Shown here one piece after another: positions 19,717 to 28,818 of a DNA stretch of 64,000 bases (within the stretch, counting starts at the first letter, position 1; each line of letters opens with the position of its first letter). The stretch covers positions 3,906,001 through 3,970,000 of the forward strand of contig NZ_CP008896.1 of assembly GCF_000730425.1 (NCBI RefSeq), read 5' to 3'. Made by a program: the position numbers and the translations under genes. This stretch comes from Pseudomonas fluorescens. GTDB lineage: Bacteria > Pseudomonadota > Gammaproteobacteria > Pseudomonadales > Pseudomonadaceae. Below the pieces are notes generated by a model. That model made no database searches. It had not been told where the DNA came from and was given only the letters and a program-made list of their open reading frames with translations.

Positions 19717-20376
19717 TCAAGCCCGCCGCAAAAACGCCTGATGCATCTCGTCCAATGTCTGAAAATGCCAGCGCGGCTGTTCGGCACTCAACTCTTCAAG
19801 GCTGCCAAATCCATACCCCACCGCTGCCGCATCCAACCCGTTGCTGCGTGCACCGATCAGGTCGTGCTTGCGGTCGCCGATCATCAAGGTGCTGGCCGGG
19901 TCCAGGCCTTCCTCGCGCATCAAATGAGCGATCAGTTCGACCTTGTTGGTGCGGGTGCCGTCCAGCTCACTGCCGTAGATCACCTTGAAGTGCTTGGCGA
20001 AATCGAAATGCCTGGCGATCTCCCGGGCAAATTCCCACGGTTTAGAGGTGGCCACATACAGCTGGCGCCCCTGGCCATTCAATGCCTCCAGCAATGGCAT
20101 GACGCCGTCGAACACCCGGTTTTCATAGAGCCCGGTGACCTTGAAACGCTCGCGGTAAAAATTCACCGCCTCCCAGGCGCGGGCTTCGTCGAAATCGTAG
20201 AACTGCATAAAGGCCTGCAACAGCGGCGGGCCGATAAAGTGTTCCAGTTTGCTCAAGTCCGGCTCATCAATGCCCAGCTTGGCCAAGGCGTACTGGATCG
20301 AGCGGGTGATGCCTTCCCGTGGGTCGGTCAGGGTACCGTCCAGGTCAAATAGAACCGTTTGGTAATCCAGGGTCAT
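19717..20376 (-). CDS. HAD-superfamily hydrolase, phosphoglycolate-phosphatase-like
   Basis: A 219-residue haloacid-dehalogenase-fold phosphatase. Motif I 'VLFDLDGTLTDPREGI', motif II 'YVATSKPWEF', a motif III lysine in 'TRTNKVELIAHL' and motif IV 'TLMIGDRKHDLIGARSNG' are all present. 'GIDEP...IGPPLLQAF' is the Gph/PpaX-like cap. The substrate is unknown. The start overlaps the gamma carbonic anhydrase stop (ATGA), so the two are one operon. Confidence 0.9.
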   Translation of the reverse strand: MTLDYQTVLFDLDGTLTDPREGITRSIQYALAKLGIDEPDLSKLEHFIGPPLLQAFMQFYDFDEARAWEAVNFYRERFKVTGLYENRVFDGVMPLLEALNGQGRQLYVATSKPWEFAREIARHFDFAKHFKVIYGSELDGTRTNKVELIAHLMREEGLDPASTLMIGDRKHDLIGARSNGLDAAAVGYGFGSLEELSAEQPRWHFQTLDEMHQAFLRRA

Positions 20377-20915
20377 TGGTCGAATCCTTCTGCCAGGTGC
20401 AGGTCCTTGAGCTTCACGTAGTTCGCGGCGCTGTAGGTGAAAAAGGCGCGTTCTTTGTCAGTCAGTGCGCGGACTTGTTTAACCGGGCTGCCCACATACA
20501 AAAAACCGCTTTCAAGTGTCTTGCCCGGCGGCACCAGGCTGCCGGCGCCGATGATTACATCGTCTTCAACCACCGCGCCGTCCATCACAATGCTGCCCAT
20601 GCCGATCAGGATGCGACTGCCCACGGTGCAGCCATGCAGCATGACTTTATGGGCGATGGTCACATCGTCACCGATCAGCAACGCAAAACCGTCGGGATTG
20701 AAGGGGCCGGCGTGGGTGATGTGCAGCACGCAGCCGTCCTGCACACTGGTGCGCGCACCGATGCGGATGCGGTGCATGTCGCCGCGAATCACCGTCAGCG
20801 GCCAGACAGAACTGTCGGCGCCGATTTCAACATCGCCGATCACCACCGCCGAAGCATCGACGAAAGCCCCGGCGCCGAGGGTTGGCGTGTGATTCTGATA
20901 GGTGCGAAGGGTCAC
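20373..20915 (-). CDS. Gamma-class carbonic anhydrase family protein
   Basis: A 180-residue left-handed beta-helix protein (hexapeptide repeats 'IGDVEIGADSSVWPLTVIRG'). The gamma-CA metal-site histidines are in 'CVLHITHAG' and 'IAHKVMLHGCTVG', and it is close to the YrdA/PaaY type. The start is a GTG at 20915, six bases after a 'GAGAGG' ribosome site; the longer open frame to 21014 runs into the prlC promoter region. It is translationally coupled to the downstream HAD phosphatase and divergent from prlC. Confidence 0.9.
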   Translation of the reverse strand: MTLRTYQNHTPTLGAGAFVDASAVVIGDVEIGADSSVWPLTVIRGDMHRIRIGARTSVQDGCVLHITHAGPFNPDGFALLIGDDVTIAHKVMLHGCTVGSRILIGMGSIVMDGAVVEDDVIIGAGSLVPPGKTLESGFLYVGSPVKQVRALTDKERAFFTYSAANYVKLKDLHLAEGFDQ

Positions 20916-21016
20916 GATAGCCTCTCTCTGTTTGGTTGATAGCTGCGGTGGACGTTGATTGTAATTAAGATGGCCCCATCTTTGTCTTACCTGTTTCTTC
21001 AGCCAAGGTGCCAACC

Positions 21017-23068
21017 GTGAGCGCGAACAATCCTCTTTTGCAGTCCTACGACCTGCCGCCGTTCTCGGCGATCCGTGCCGAGCACGTCCAACCGGCCATC
21101 GAACAGATCCTGGCCGACAACCGTGTCGCCATCGAAGGCATCCTGCAAAGCCAGGGTAAAAATCCGACCTGGACCGGCCTGGTCCTGGCCATGGATGAAC
21201 TCAACGACCGCCTGGGCGCCGCGTGGAGCCCGGTCAGCCACCTCAATGCCGTGTGCAACAGCGCCGAACTGCGCGAAGCCTATGAGGCCTGCCTGCCGGC
21301 GTTGAGCGCCTATTCCACCGAGATGGGCCAGAACCGCGAGCTGTTCCAGGCTTTCGAGGCCTTGGCCAACAGCCCGCAAGCGGCCGGTTTCGACGTGGCG
21401 CAAAAAACCATTCTGGAGCACGCACTGCGTGACTTCCGCCTGTCGGGTATCGACCTGGCGCCTGAGCAGCAGAAGCGCTACGCCCAAGTGCAAAGCAAGC
21501 TTTCAGAGCTGGGCAGCAAATTTTCCAACCAGTTGCTGGACGCCACACAGGCTTGGACCAAACACGTTACCGACGAGGCCACCCTGGCCGGCCTGACTGA
21601 CTCGGCCAAGGCGCAAATGGCGGCCGCTGCCCAGGCCAAAGGCCTCGACGGTTGGCTGATCAGCCTGGAATTCCCCAGCTACTACGCGGTGATGACCTAC
21701 GCCCACGACCGCGCCCTGCGTGAGGAAATCTACGCGGCCTACTGCACGCGTGCGTCGGACCAGGGCCCGAATGCCGGCCAGAACGATAACGGCCCGGTGA
21801 TGGAACAGATCCTCGACCTGCGTCAGGAGCTGGCGCAACTGCTCGGTTTCGCGTCCTTTTCCGAACTGAGCCTGGCCACCAAGATGGCCGAATCCAGCGA
21901 CCAGGTACTGAGTTTCCTACGCGACCTGGCCAAGCGCAGTAAGCCATTCGCCACCCTGGACCTGCAGCAGCTCAAGGCCTACGCCGCCGAACAAGGTTGC
22001 CCCGACCTGCAAAGCTGGGACAGCGGTTTCTATGGCGAAAAGCTGCGTGAACAGCGCTACAGCGTGTCCCAGGAAGCCCTGCGGGCCTACTTCCCGATCG
22101 ACAAAGTGCTGGGCGGCCTGTTTGCCATCGTGCAGCGTTTGTACGGCATTGAAATCACCGAGCAGAAAGGTTTCGACACCTGGCACCCGGATGTTCGCCT
22201 GTTCGAAATCAAGGAAAACGGCCAGCACGTCGGGCGCTTCTTCTTCGACCTGTATGCCCGCGCCAACAAGCGTGGCGGCGCCTGGATGGATGGCGCCCGT
22301 GATCGTCGGCGTACCGCCGAAGGTACCCTGCAAAGCCCGGTGGCCAACCTAGTGTGTAACTTCACCCCGGCTGACAGCGGCAAGCCGGCCCTGTTGACCC
22401 ACGATGAAGTCACCACCCTGTTCCACGAATTCGGCCACGGCCTGCACCACCTGCTGACCCGCGTCGAACACGCGGGCGTGTCCGGCATCAACGGCGTGGC
22501 TTGGGATGCCGTGGAGCTACCGAGCCAGTTCATGGAGAACTGGTGCTGGGAACCTGAAGGCCTGGCGCTGATTTCCGGCCACTATGAAAGTGGTGAGGCG
22601 CTGCCCCAGGACCTGCTGCAAAAAATGCTCGCGGCGAAAAACTTCCAGTCCGGCCTGATGATGGTGCGCCAGTTGGAGTTCTCGTTGTTCGACTTTGAAC
22701 TGCATGCCACCCACGGCGATGGCCGCAGCGTGGCGCAGGTGCTCGAAGGCATACGTGACGAAGTGTCCGTGATGCGCCCGCCGGCCTACAACCGCTTCCC
22801 CAACAGCTTTGCGCATATCTTCGCCGGCGGTTACGCGGCGGGGTACTACAGCTACAAGTGGGCCGAAGTGTTGTCGGCAGATGCCTTCTCCAAGTTTGAA
22901 GAAGATGGCGTACTCAATGCCGAAACCGGCCGTGCCTTTCGCGAGGCGATCCTGGCCCGTGGCGGTTCCCAGGCACCGATGGTGCTGTTCGTCGACTTCC
23001 GCGGACGCGCACCGTCGATTGACGCACTCTTGCGCCACAGCGGCCTGAGCGAGGACGCGGCAGCATGA
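21017..23068 (+). CDS. prlC: Oligopeptidase A
   Basis: Cytosolic zinc metallopeptidase (M3) that degrades short peptides, including cleaved signal peptides. The 683-residue protein (E. coli has 680) starts 'MSANNPLLQSYDLPPFSAI'. The zinc motif HEFGH falls at residues 470-474 ('LFHEFGHGLHHLL'), with the downstream glutamate in 'WDAVELPSQFMENW'. The GTG at 21017 has 'AAGGT' upstream at good spacing; a GTG at 21008 is also in frame. The stop overlaps the yheV start (ATGA). Confidence 0.96.
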   Translation: MSANNPLLQSYDLPPFSAIRAEHVQPAIEQILADNRVAIEGILQSQGKNPTWTGLVLAMDELNDRLGAAWSPVSHLNAVCNSAELREAYEACLPALSAYSTEMGQNRELFQAFEALANSPQAAGFDVAQKTILEHALRDFRLSGIDLAPEQQKRYAQVQSKLSELGSKFSNQLLDATQAWTKHVTDEATLAGLTDSAKAQMAAAAQAKGLDGWLISLEFPSYYAVMTYAHDRALREEIYAAYCTRASDQGPNAGQNDNGPVMEQILDLRQELAQLLGFASFSELSLATKMAESSDQVLSFLRDLAKRSKPFATLDLQQLKAYAAEQGCPDLQSWDSGFYGEKLREQRYSVSQEALRAYFPIDKVLGGLFAIVQRLYGIEITEQKGFDTWHPDVRLFEIKENGQHVGRFFFDLYARANKRGGAWMDGARDRRRTAEGTLQSPVANLVCNFTPADSGKPALLTHDEVTTLFHEFGHGLHHLLTRVEHAGVSGINGVAWDAVELPSQFMENWCWEPEGLALISGHYESGEALPQDLLQKMLAAKNFQSGLMMVRQLEFSLFDFELHATHGDGRSVAQVLEGIRDEVSVMRPPAYNRFPNSFAHIFAGGYAAGYYSYKWAEVLSADAFSKFEEDGVLNAETGRAFREAILARGGSQAPMVLFVDFRGRAPSIDALLRHSGLSEDAAA

Positions 23069-23340
23069 GTGACGGGCCTGTGATCACCAAAAAGCAATTT
23101 ATCGCCGGCGCCGTGTGCCCGGCGTGCAGCGAGCCGGACAAGTTGAAGATGTGGACCGAGGACAGCGTGCCCCATCGCGAATGCGTGGCCTGTGGTTATA
23201 CCGACACGCTCAATGACCAGGGTTTGTCGGTACCCAAAGAGTTGGGGACGCGGGTCAACACGTCGGCGCTGAAAGCCCCGGCGGATCCGAAGGTACAGGC
23301 GGTGCAGTTCTTCCCTAATCCGAAATTGAAAAAAGACTAA
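23065..23340 (+). CDS. yheV: YheV-family zinc-ribbon protein
   Basis: A 91-residue protein with four cysteines in two CxxC pairs (Cys18/21 'VCPAC' and Cys40/43 'ECVACG') that should hold a zinc ion. The family is conserved next to prlC in gamma-proteobacteria; its role is unknown. It is translationally coupled to prlC by a four-base overlap. A REP block follows. Confidence 0.92.
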   Translation: MSDGPVITKKQFIAGAVCPACSEPDKLKMWTEDSVPHRECVACGYTDTLNDQGLSVPKELGTRVNTSALKAPADPKVQAVQFFPNPKLKKD

Positions 23341-23358
23341 AGAAGCTACGCCAATCCC

Positions 23359-23458
23359 TGTAGGAGCGAGCTTGCTCGCGAAGATCGTTAACGATAACGC
23401 GTTCATTCTGAATGAACGTGGCGTCCTTGAGATTTTCGCGAGCAAGCTCGCTCCTACA
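23359..23458. repeat. REP-type inverted repeat pair
   Basis: The arms 'TGTAGGAGCGAGCTTGCTCG' and 'CGAGCAAGCTCGCTCCTACA' are an exact 20-base inversion. Between them are smaller palindromes (GTTAACGATAACGC, TTCATTCTGAATGAA). The sequence closely resembles the block at 3232. Confidence 0.9.
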
Positions 23459-23609
23459 TTTTTTTGCGCGCATTTCTCGAATTTCCTGGCTGAAACGATT
23501 ACTCCATTCCTTAGCCTGCTATCATTTGTAACTATTCATTGCTATCAAAACGACAAGCCGCTCCATGAAGTGGCTGCTCAAATCCGTGACTACATGATGA
23601 GGTGCCACC

Positions 23610-24362
23610 ATGTCTGATCAAGATCGAGACAACCCCCGGCGTGAGTTTTTACGCAAATCCTTGACCTTGATCCCGGTGGTCACGGTTGCCAGCAGCGGCC
23701 TTGGCGGTTCGATGCTGATGGCCGCACCCGAACCTGCCCAGGCCAGCCCGGCCAAGGCAGCCGTCAGTGAAAAGGCCTACGAGCCCAGCTACTTCACAGC
23801 TGAGGAATGGGCCTTCATCAATGCGGCGGTCGCACGTTTGATCCCCGCCGACGATCAAGGCCCCGGTGCTCTGGAAGCTGGCGCACCGGAGTACATCGAC
23901 CGCCAGATGAACACGCCCTACGCCAGTGGCGCTTTGTGGTTTATGCAAGGGCCGTTCAATGCCGACGCGCCGCCGGAGATGGGTTGGCAGAGCAAGCTGG
24001 TGCCCAGGGAGATCTATCGCCTGGGTATTGCTGCCACGGATTCCTGGTCGAAAGCGTTCAACGGTAAAACATTTGCTGGGCAAGACAGCGCTACCCAGGA
24101 TGATTTGCTGCGTCGCCTGGAGGCAGGCGGTGCTGAAGCAGGCGAACATTTCGCGGCGGTCCCGCCGAAGATTTTCTTCAATGTGTTGCTGCAAAACACC
24201 AAGGAAGGGTTCTTCTGTGACCCGATCCATGGTGGCAACAAAGGCATGGTCGGTTGGACCATGATCGGCTTCCCCGGCGCCCGCGCCGATTTCATGGATT
24301 GGGTCGAGCGCAACGAGCAGTACCCCTTCCCGGCTGTTTCCATCCGCGGCGAGAGGGCATAA
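23610..24362 (+). CDS. Gluconate 2-dehydrogenase-type gamma subunit (Tat-exported)
   Basis: Small subunit of a membrane-bound FAD dehydrogenase. The 250-residue protein has a twin-arginine signal at residues 10-16 (RREFLRK) with a hydrophobic stretch ending near 'PEPAQASPA'. This is followed by the gluconate_2-dh3 domain ('YFTAEEWAFINAAVARLIP', 'TKEGFFCDPIHGGNKGMVGW'). The family's gamma subunit carries the Tat signal that drags the flavoprotein across the membrane. It is first in a three-gene operon; two bases separate its stop from the next start. Confidence 0.92.
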   Translation: MSDQDRDNPRREFLRKSLTLIPVVTVASSGLGGSMLMAAPEPAQASPAKAAVSEKAYEPSYFTAEEWAFINAAVARLIPADDQGPGALEAGAPEYIDRQMNTPYASGALWFMQGPFNADAPPEMGWQSKLVPREIYRLGIAATDSWSKAFNGKTFAGQDSATQDDLLRRLEAGGAEAGEHFAAVPPKIFFNVLLQNTKEGFFCDPIHGGNKGMVGWTMIGFPGARADFMDWVERNEQYPFPAVSIRGERA

Positions 24363-24364
24363 AC

Positions 24365-26149
24365 GTGGCGACCATCATGAAGAAAGTGGACGCGGTCATT
24401 GTCGGCTTCGGCTGGACCGGCGCGATCATGGCCAAGGAACTGACGGAAGCTGGCCTGCACGTGGTAGCGCTGGAGCGCGGCCCGATGCAGGACACCTACC
24501 CGGACGGTAACTACCCACAAGTGATCGATGAACTGACCTACAGCGTGCGCAAAAAGCTGTTCCAGGACATTTCCAAGGAAACCGTGACCATTCGCCATAG
24601 CGTCAATGACATTGCGTTGCCCAACCGGCAGTTGGGCGCCTTTCTGCCGGGCAACGGCGTGGGCGGCGCAGGCCTGCATTGGTCGGGTGTGCATTTTCGG
24701 GTGGACCCCATCGAGTTGCGCATGCGCAGCCACTACGAAGAGCGCTACGGCAAACACTTTGTTCCCAAGGACATGACCATCCAGGACTTCGGTGTCAGCT
24801 ACGAAGAGCTGGAACCGTTTTTTGACTACGCCGAGAAAGTCTTCGGCACCTCTGGCCAAGCCTGGACCGTGAAAGGCCAGTTGGTGGGTGAAGGCAAGGG
24901 CGGCAATCCTTACGCGCCGGATCGCTCCAGCCATTTCCCACTGGAGTCGCAGAAAAATACCTACTCGGCGCAGTTGTTCCAGCAGGCCGCCAATGCCGTG
25001 GGCTACAAGCCCTACAACCTGCCTTCGGCCAATACTTCGGGGCCCTACACCAACCCCTACGGCGCGCAGATGGGGCCGTGCAACTTCTGTGGGTTTTGCA
25101 GCGGGTATGTCTGCTACATGTACTCCAAGGCAGCGCCCAACGTGAATATTCTGCCGGCCCTGCGCCAGGTGCCGAACTTTGAGCTGCGGCCAAATTCCCA
25201 CGTGCTCAAGGTCAATCTCGACAGCACCAAGCGCAAGGCCACTGGGGTGACTTACATCGACGCCCAGGGCCGCGAGATCGAGCAGCCGGCGGACCTGGTG
25301 ATCCTCGGCGCCTTCCAGTTCCACAACGTGCGCCTGATGCTGCTGTCGGGCATCGGCAAGCCCTACGACCCGATCACGGGCGAAGGGGTGGTGGGCAAGA
25401 ACTTCGCCTACCAGAACATGGCCACCATCAAGGCCTACTTCGACAAAGACGTGCACACCAACAACTTCATCGGTGCCGGCGGCAATGGCGTGGCGGTGGA
25501 CGACTTCAACGCCGACAACTTCGACCATGGCCCCCACGGCTTCGTTGGCGGCTCGCCGATGTGGGTCAACCAGGCGGGCAGCCGGCCGATTGCCGGCACT
25601 TCCAACCCGCCGGGCACGCCGGCCTGGGGCAGCGCCTGGAAACGCGCCACGGCCGATTACTACACCCACCAGGTGTCGATGGATGCCCATGGCGCCCATC
25701 AATCCTACCGGGGCAATTACCTGGATCTGGACCCGGTTTACCGTGATGCCTACGGCCTGCCGCTGCTGCGCATGACCTTCGACTGGCAGGAAAACGACAT
25801 CAAGATGAACCGCTTCATGGTCGAGAAAATGGGCAAGATCGCCGAGGCGATGAATCCCAAGGCGATTGCCGTGCTCGGCAAGAAGGTTGGCGAGCACTTC
25901 AACACCGCGTCCTACCAGACCACCCACCTCAATGGTGGCGCGATCATGGGCACTGACCCGAAGACCAGCGCATTGAACCGCTACTTGCAGTGCTGGGACG
26001 TGCACAACGTGTTTGTCCCGGGCGCATCTGCTTTCCCACAGGGCTTGGGCTACAACCCTACGGGCCTGGTGGCGGCGCTGACCTATTGGTCGGCCCGGGC
26101 GATTCGCGAGCAGTATCTGAAAAATCCCGGCCCGCTGGTTCAGGCATAA
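24365..26149 (+). CDS. GMC oxidoreductase, gluconate 2-dehydrogenase-type flavoprotein subunit
   Basis: Catalytic FAD subunit oxidising a sugar acid in the periplasm, probably gluconate to 2-ketogluconate. The 594-residue protein has the FAD loop 'VIVGFGWTGAIMAKEL' at residues 11-26, 'GNGVGGAGLHWSGVHFRV', a cysteine cluster 'GPCNFCGFCSGYVCYMYSK' and the GMC C-terminal block 'FPQGLGYNPTGLVAAL'. The cysteine cluster fits the 3Fe-4S cluster found in FAD-dependent gluconate and glucose dehydrogenases of this group. The GTG start is preferred because 'GAGAGGG' lies seven bases upstream; an ATG at 24377 is the alternative. The substrate could also be another aldonate. Confidence 0.9.
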   Translation: MATIMKKVDAVIVGFGWTGAIMAKELTEAGLHVVALERGPMQDTYPDGNYPQVIDELTYSVRKKLFQDISKETVTIRHSVNDIALPNRQLGAFLPGNGVGGAGLHWSGVHFRVDPIELRMRSHYEERYGKHFVPKDMTIQDFGVSYEELEPFFDYAEKVFGTSGQAWTVKGQLVGEGKGGNPYAPDRSSHFPLESQKNTYSAQLFQQAANAVGYKPYNLPSANTSGPYTNPYGAQMGPCNFCGFCSGYVCYMYSKAAPNVNILPALRQVPNFELRPNSHVLKVNLDSTKRKATGVTYIDAQGREIEQPADLVILGAFQFHNVRLMLLSGIGKPYDPITGEGVVGKNFAYQNMATIKAYFDKDVHTNNFIGAGGNGVAVDDFNADNFDHGPHGFVGGSPMWVNQAGSRPIAGTSNPPGTPAWGSAWKRATADYYTHQVSMDAHGAHQSYRGNYLDLDPVYRDAYGLPLLRMTFDWQENDIKMNRFMVEKMGKIAEAMNPKAIAVLGKKVGEHFNTASYQTTHLNGGAIMGTDPKTSALNRYLQCWDVHNVFVPGASAFPQGLGYNPTGLVAALTYWSARAIREQYLKNPGPLVQA

Positions 26150-26161
26150 GGAGCGACGACC

Positions 26162-27460
26162 ATGAGAGCATTTGTTATCGCGACCCTGGCCCTGTTCAGC
26201 AGTTGCTCGGTGAGCGCGGCTGAAACTGATCTGATCAGACAAGGCGAATACCTGGCCCGCGCCGGCGACTGCGTGGCCTGCCACACCGCCAAGGGCGGCA
26301 AGCCGTTTGCCGGTGGCCTGCCGATGGAGACTCCGATCGGTGTGATCTACTCCACCAATATCACCCCGGATAAAACCGGCCTGGGGGACTACAGCTTTGA
26401 AGACTTCGACAAGGCTGTGCGCCATGGCGTCGCCAAAAACGGTAGTACCCTTTACCCGGCGATGCCCTACCCGTCTTACGCACGTGTCAGCCAAACCGAT
26501 ATGCAGGCGCTGTATGCGTATTTTATGAAAGGCGTGGAGCCGGTCACCCAGGCAAACCAGGACAGTGACATTCCCTGGCCCTTGAGCATGCGCTGGCCCC
26601 TGGCGGCATGGCGTTGGATGTTCGCGCCCGAGGTGGCGGACTATCAGACCCCGGCCAATGCCGACCCGGTGACCAGTCGTGGTGCCTACCTGGTGGAAGG
26701 CCTCGGTCACTGTGGCGCCTGCCACACCCCCCGGGCCCTGACCATGCAGGAAAAGGCCCTGAGCGCGTCTGACGGTGTGGCGTTCCTGTCTGGCAGTGCG
26801 CCGCTGGAAGGCTGGATCGCCAAAAGCCTGCGCGGTGACCACAAGGATGGCTTGGGCAGTTGGAGCGAAGAGCAACTGGTGCAGTTTCTCAAGACCGGTC
26901 GCAGTGATCGCAGCGCGGTGTTTGGCGGTATGAGCGACGTTGTAGTCCACAGCATGCAGTACATGTCTGAAGACGACCTGACCGCTATCGCCCGCTACCT
27001 CAAGAGCCTGCCAGCGGTGGACCCCAAGGATCAGCCGCACCGCTACGACAAGCAGGTGGCCGAGGCACTGTGGAAAGGTGATGACAGCCAGGCAGGCGCT
27101 GCGGTGTATATCGACAACTGCGCGGCCTGCCATCGTACCGATGGCCATGGCTATACCCGGGTATTCCCGGCGCTGGCGGGCAACCCGGTGTTGCAGACGG
27201 CAGATGCCACGTCGTTGATCAACATCGTGTTGAAGGGGGGAACACTCCCGGCCACCCACGCCGCGCCCTCTACCTTCACCATGCCGGCTTTTGCCTGGCG
27301 CCTGTCGGATCAGGAAGTGGCGGATGTGGTCAGCTTCATTCGTGGCAGCTGGGGTAACCAGGGCGCGCCAGTGAAGGCTGGCGATGTGGCCGACCTGCGT
27401 AAAAGCGATAAATACAGCACCTCGGGCGGCGATCTGGGGCAAGTGACGGCGGGTCACTGA
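26162..27460 (+). CDS. Triheme cytochrome c subunit of the gluconate-type dehydrogenase
   Basis: A 432-residue membrane-attached cytochrome that passes electrons from the flavoprotein to ubiquinone. A signal peptide (1-20) precedes three CxxCH heme sites: CVACH at 37-41, CGACH at 184-188 and CAACH at 320-324, each with a downstream methionine as expected. It is the third gene of the operon, 12 bases after the flavoprotein with 'AAGGAGCGACG' as ribosome site. Gene order gamma-flavoprotein-cytochrome equals that of gad operons. Confidence 0.93.
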   Translation: MRAFVIATLALFSSCSVSAAETDLIRQGEYLARAGDCVACHTAKGGKPFAGGLPMETPIGVIYSTNITPDKTGLGDYSFEDFDKAVRHGVAKNGSTLYPAMPYPSYARVSQTDMQALYAYFMKGVEPVTQANQDSDIPWPLSMRWPLAAWRWMFAPEVADYQTPANADPVTSRGAYLVEGLGHCGACHTPRALTMQEKALSASDGVAFLSGSAPLEGWIAKSLRGDHKDGLGSWSEEQLVQFLKTGRSDRSAVFGGMSDVVVHSMQYMSEDDLTAIARYLKSLPAVDPKDQPHRYDKQVAEALWKGDDSQAGAAVYIDNCAACHRTDGHGYTRVFPALAGNPVLQTADATSLINIVLKGGTLPATHAAPSTFTMPAFAWRLSDQEVADVVSFIRGSWGNQGAPVKAGDVADLRKSDKYSTSGGDLGQVTAGH

Positions 27461-27499
27461 TTCAGCCTTTGCCGCCCAACGGCACTGGTCAGACACGCT

Positions 27500-27537
27500 G
27501 CGCCTCTATACTGTATATAAAACCAGTATCGAGGCGC
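27500..27537. promoter_or_regulatory. LexA (SOS) box inside a larger palindrome
   Basis: CTGTATATAAAACCAG at 27511-27526 matches CTG-N10-CAG, the LexA operator. It is exactly centred in a wider dyad whose outer arms are GCGCCTC (27500-27506) and GAGGCGC (27531-27537), with ATACTG/CAGTAT between. The right arm also carries the GAGG ribosome site of the radical SAM gene that starts at 27542. Confidence 0.8.
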
Positions 27538-27541
27538 TTTC

Positions 27542-28600
27542 ATGTCCACTCCTCTGCCGCCGCGCGGGCGAGGCACCGCTACCAACCTGCACAACCGCTT
27601 TGCGCCCACAGTGAGTGTGGCCGAGGACGACGGCTGGTATCAGGAAGTGCCGCCGACCCAAGGCACCGAAGTACGCATCGAGACGGCGAAGACCATCATC
27701 ACCCGCAACACTTCGCCGGACCTGCCGTTCGACCGCACCATCAACCCTTACCGGGGCTGTGAGCACGGTTGCATCTATTGTTATGCGCGGCCCAGCCATG
27801 CTTACTGGGACATGTCCCCGGGCCTGGACTTCGAGACCAAACTGATCGCCAAGACCAACGCCGCCGAGGTGCTGGAGCAACAATTGTCCAAGCCCGGCTA
27901 TGTGTGCGCGCCGATCAACCTGGGCTCAAACACGGACCCGTACCAGCCCATCGAGCGCGAATACGAGATCACCCGACAAACCCTGCAAGTGCTGCTGCGC
28001 TATCGCCATCCGGTGACCATCGTGACCAAGGGCTCGTTGATCCTGCGTGATCTTGACCTGCTCACGGAACTGTCTCGGCAGCGGCTGGTGGCGGTGATGA
28101 TCAGCCTCACCAGCCTGGACGATGAGCTCAAGCGCATTCTGGAGCCGCGCACCGCTGCGCCCAGGGCGCGACTGCGGGCGATTCGGGTAATGCGTGAGGC
28201 AGGCATCCCGGTGGGCGTGCTGTGTTCACCGATGATTCCCATGATCAATGACTGCGAACTGGAAGGCCTGCTGGCCGAAGCCCATGCTGCAGGTGCGCAG
28301 AGCGCGGCCTACATGATGCTGCGCCTGCCCCTTGAAGTGGCGCCGCTGTTCGAGGAGTGGCTGGCGGCCCATTACCCGCAACGGGCGGCTCATGTAATGA
28401 GCCTGGTGCGCCAGGTGCGCGGTGGCGAAGTGTATGACAGCCGCTTCGGTGTGCGCATGCGTGGCGAAGGACCGTTTGCCGATCTGCTGGCACAACGGTT
28501 TGCCAAGGCGATCAAACGATTGGGGCTCAATCACAGGGAAGCGTTTAATCTGGATTGCAGTGCATTCTGTCCTCCGGGCAGGCAGCTGGCTTTGTTGTAG
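27542..28600 (+). CDS. Radical SAM protein of the PA0069/SplB-like family
   Basis: A 352-residue radical SAM enzyme with the iron-sulfur motif C73-x3-C77-x2-C80 in 'YRGCEHGCIYCYARPSH', and 'NLGSNTDPYQPIEREYEITR', which identify the spore-photoproduct-lyase-related 'PA0069' family. The family is predicted to act on nucleic acid damage, but the reaction is not established. The LexA box five bases before the ribosome site implies SOS induction; the P. aeruginosa counterpart is listed in the LexA regulon as I recall it. It is a single gene. Confidence 0.9.
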   Translation: MSTPLPPRGRGTATNLHNRFAPTVSVAEDDGWYQEVPPTQGTEVRIETAKTIITRNTSPDLPFDRTINPYRGCEHGCIYCYARPSHAYWDMSPGLDFETKLIAKTNAAEVLEQQLSKPGYVCAPINLGSNTDPYQPIEREYEITRQTLQVLLRYRHPVTIVTKGSLILRDLDLLTELSRQRLVAVMISLTSLDDELKRILEPRTAAPRARLRAIRVMREAGIPVGVLCSPMIPMINDCELEGLLAEAHAAGAQSAAYMMLRLPLEVAPLFEEWLAAHYPQRAAHVMSLVRQVRGGEVYDSRFGVRMRGEGPFADLLAQRFAKAIKRLGLNHREAFNLDCSAFCPPGRQLALL

Positions 28601-28818
28601 ACTGACACAAATACGCAGGCTTTCCGATCAGGGTGGTCGCGTTTTGATATCACTGAAACCCGCGAAATAGAGCGGTTCATTCAGTTTGAGTTAAGTTTCG
28701 GCAGGTACCTTGTTCATCGAGTGACTAGTTGGTTGGCGGCACTGGCTGGGTGGTTTTCCAGCGACTGTCTGTCGACCTGAACGGCAAAGCTCTCCTGCTC
28801 CAATCACGAGGATGAATC
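28601..28818 (+). promoter_or_regulatory. Leader/promoter region of the carbonic anhydrase-SulP operon
   Basis: A 218-base gap with no open frame of note. The ribosome site 'GAGGATGAATC' directly precedes the ATG. I find no confident promoter match. Confidence 0.35.

Noticed and set aside
24014..27496. A 1160-codon open frame on the reverse strand across the gluconate-dehydrogenase operon
   Set aside because: It is a mirror of G+C-rich third positions in the true forward genes. It is rich in His, Arg, Gly and Val with no domain or ribosome site, and it crosses three real genes.
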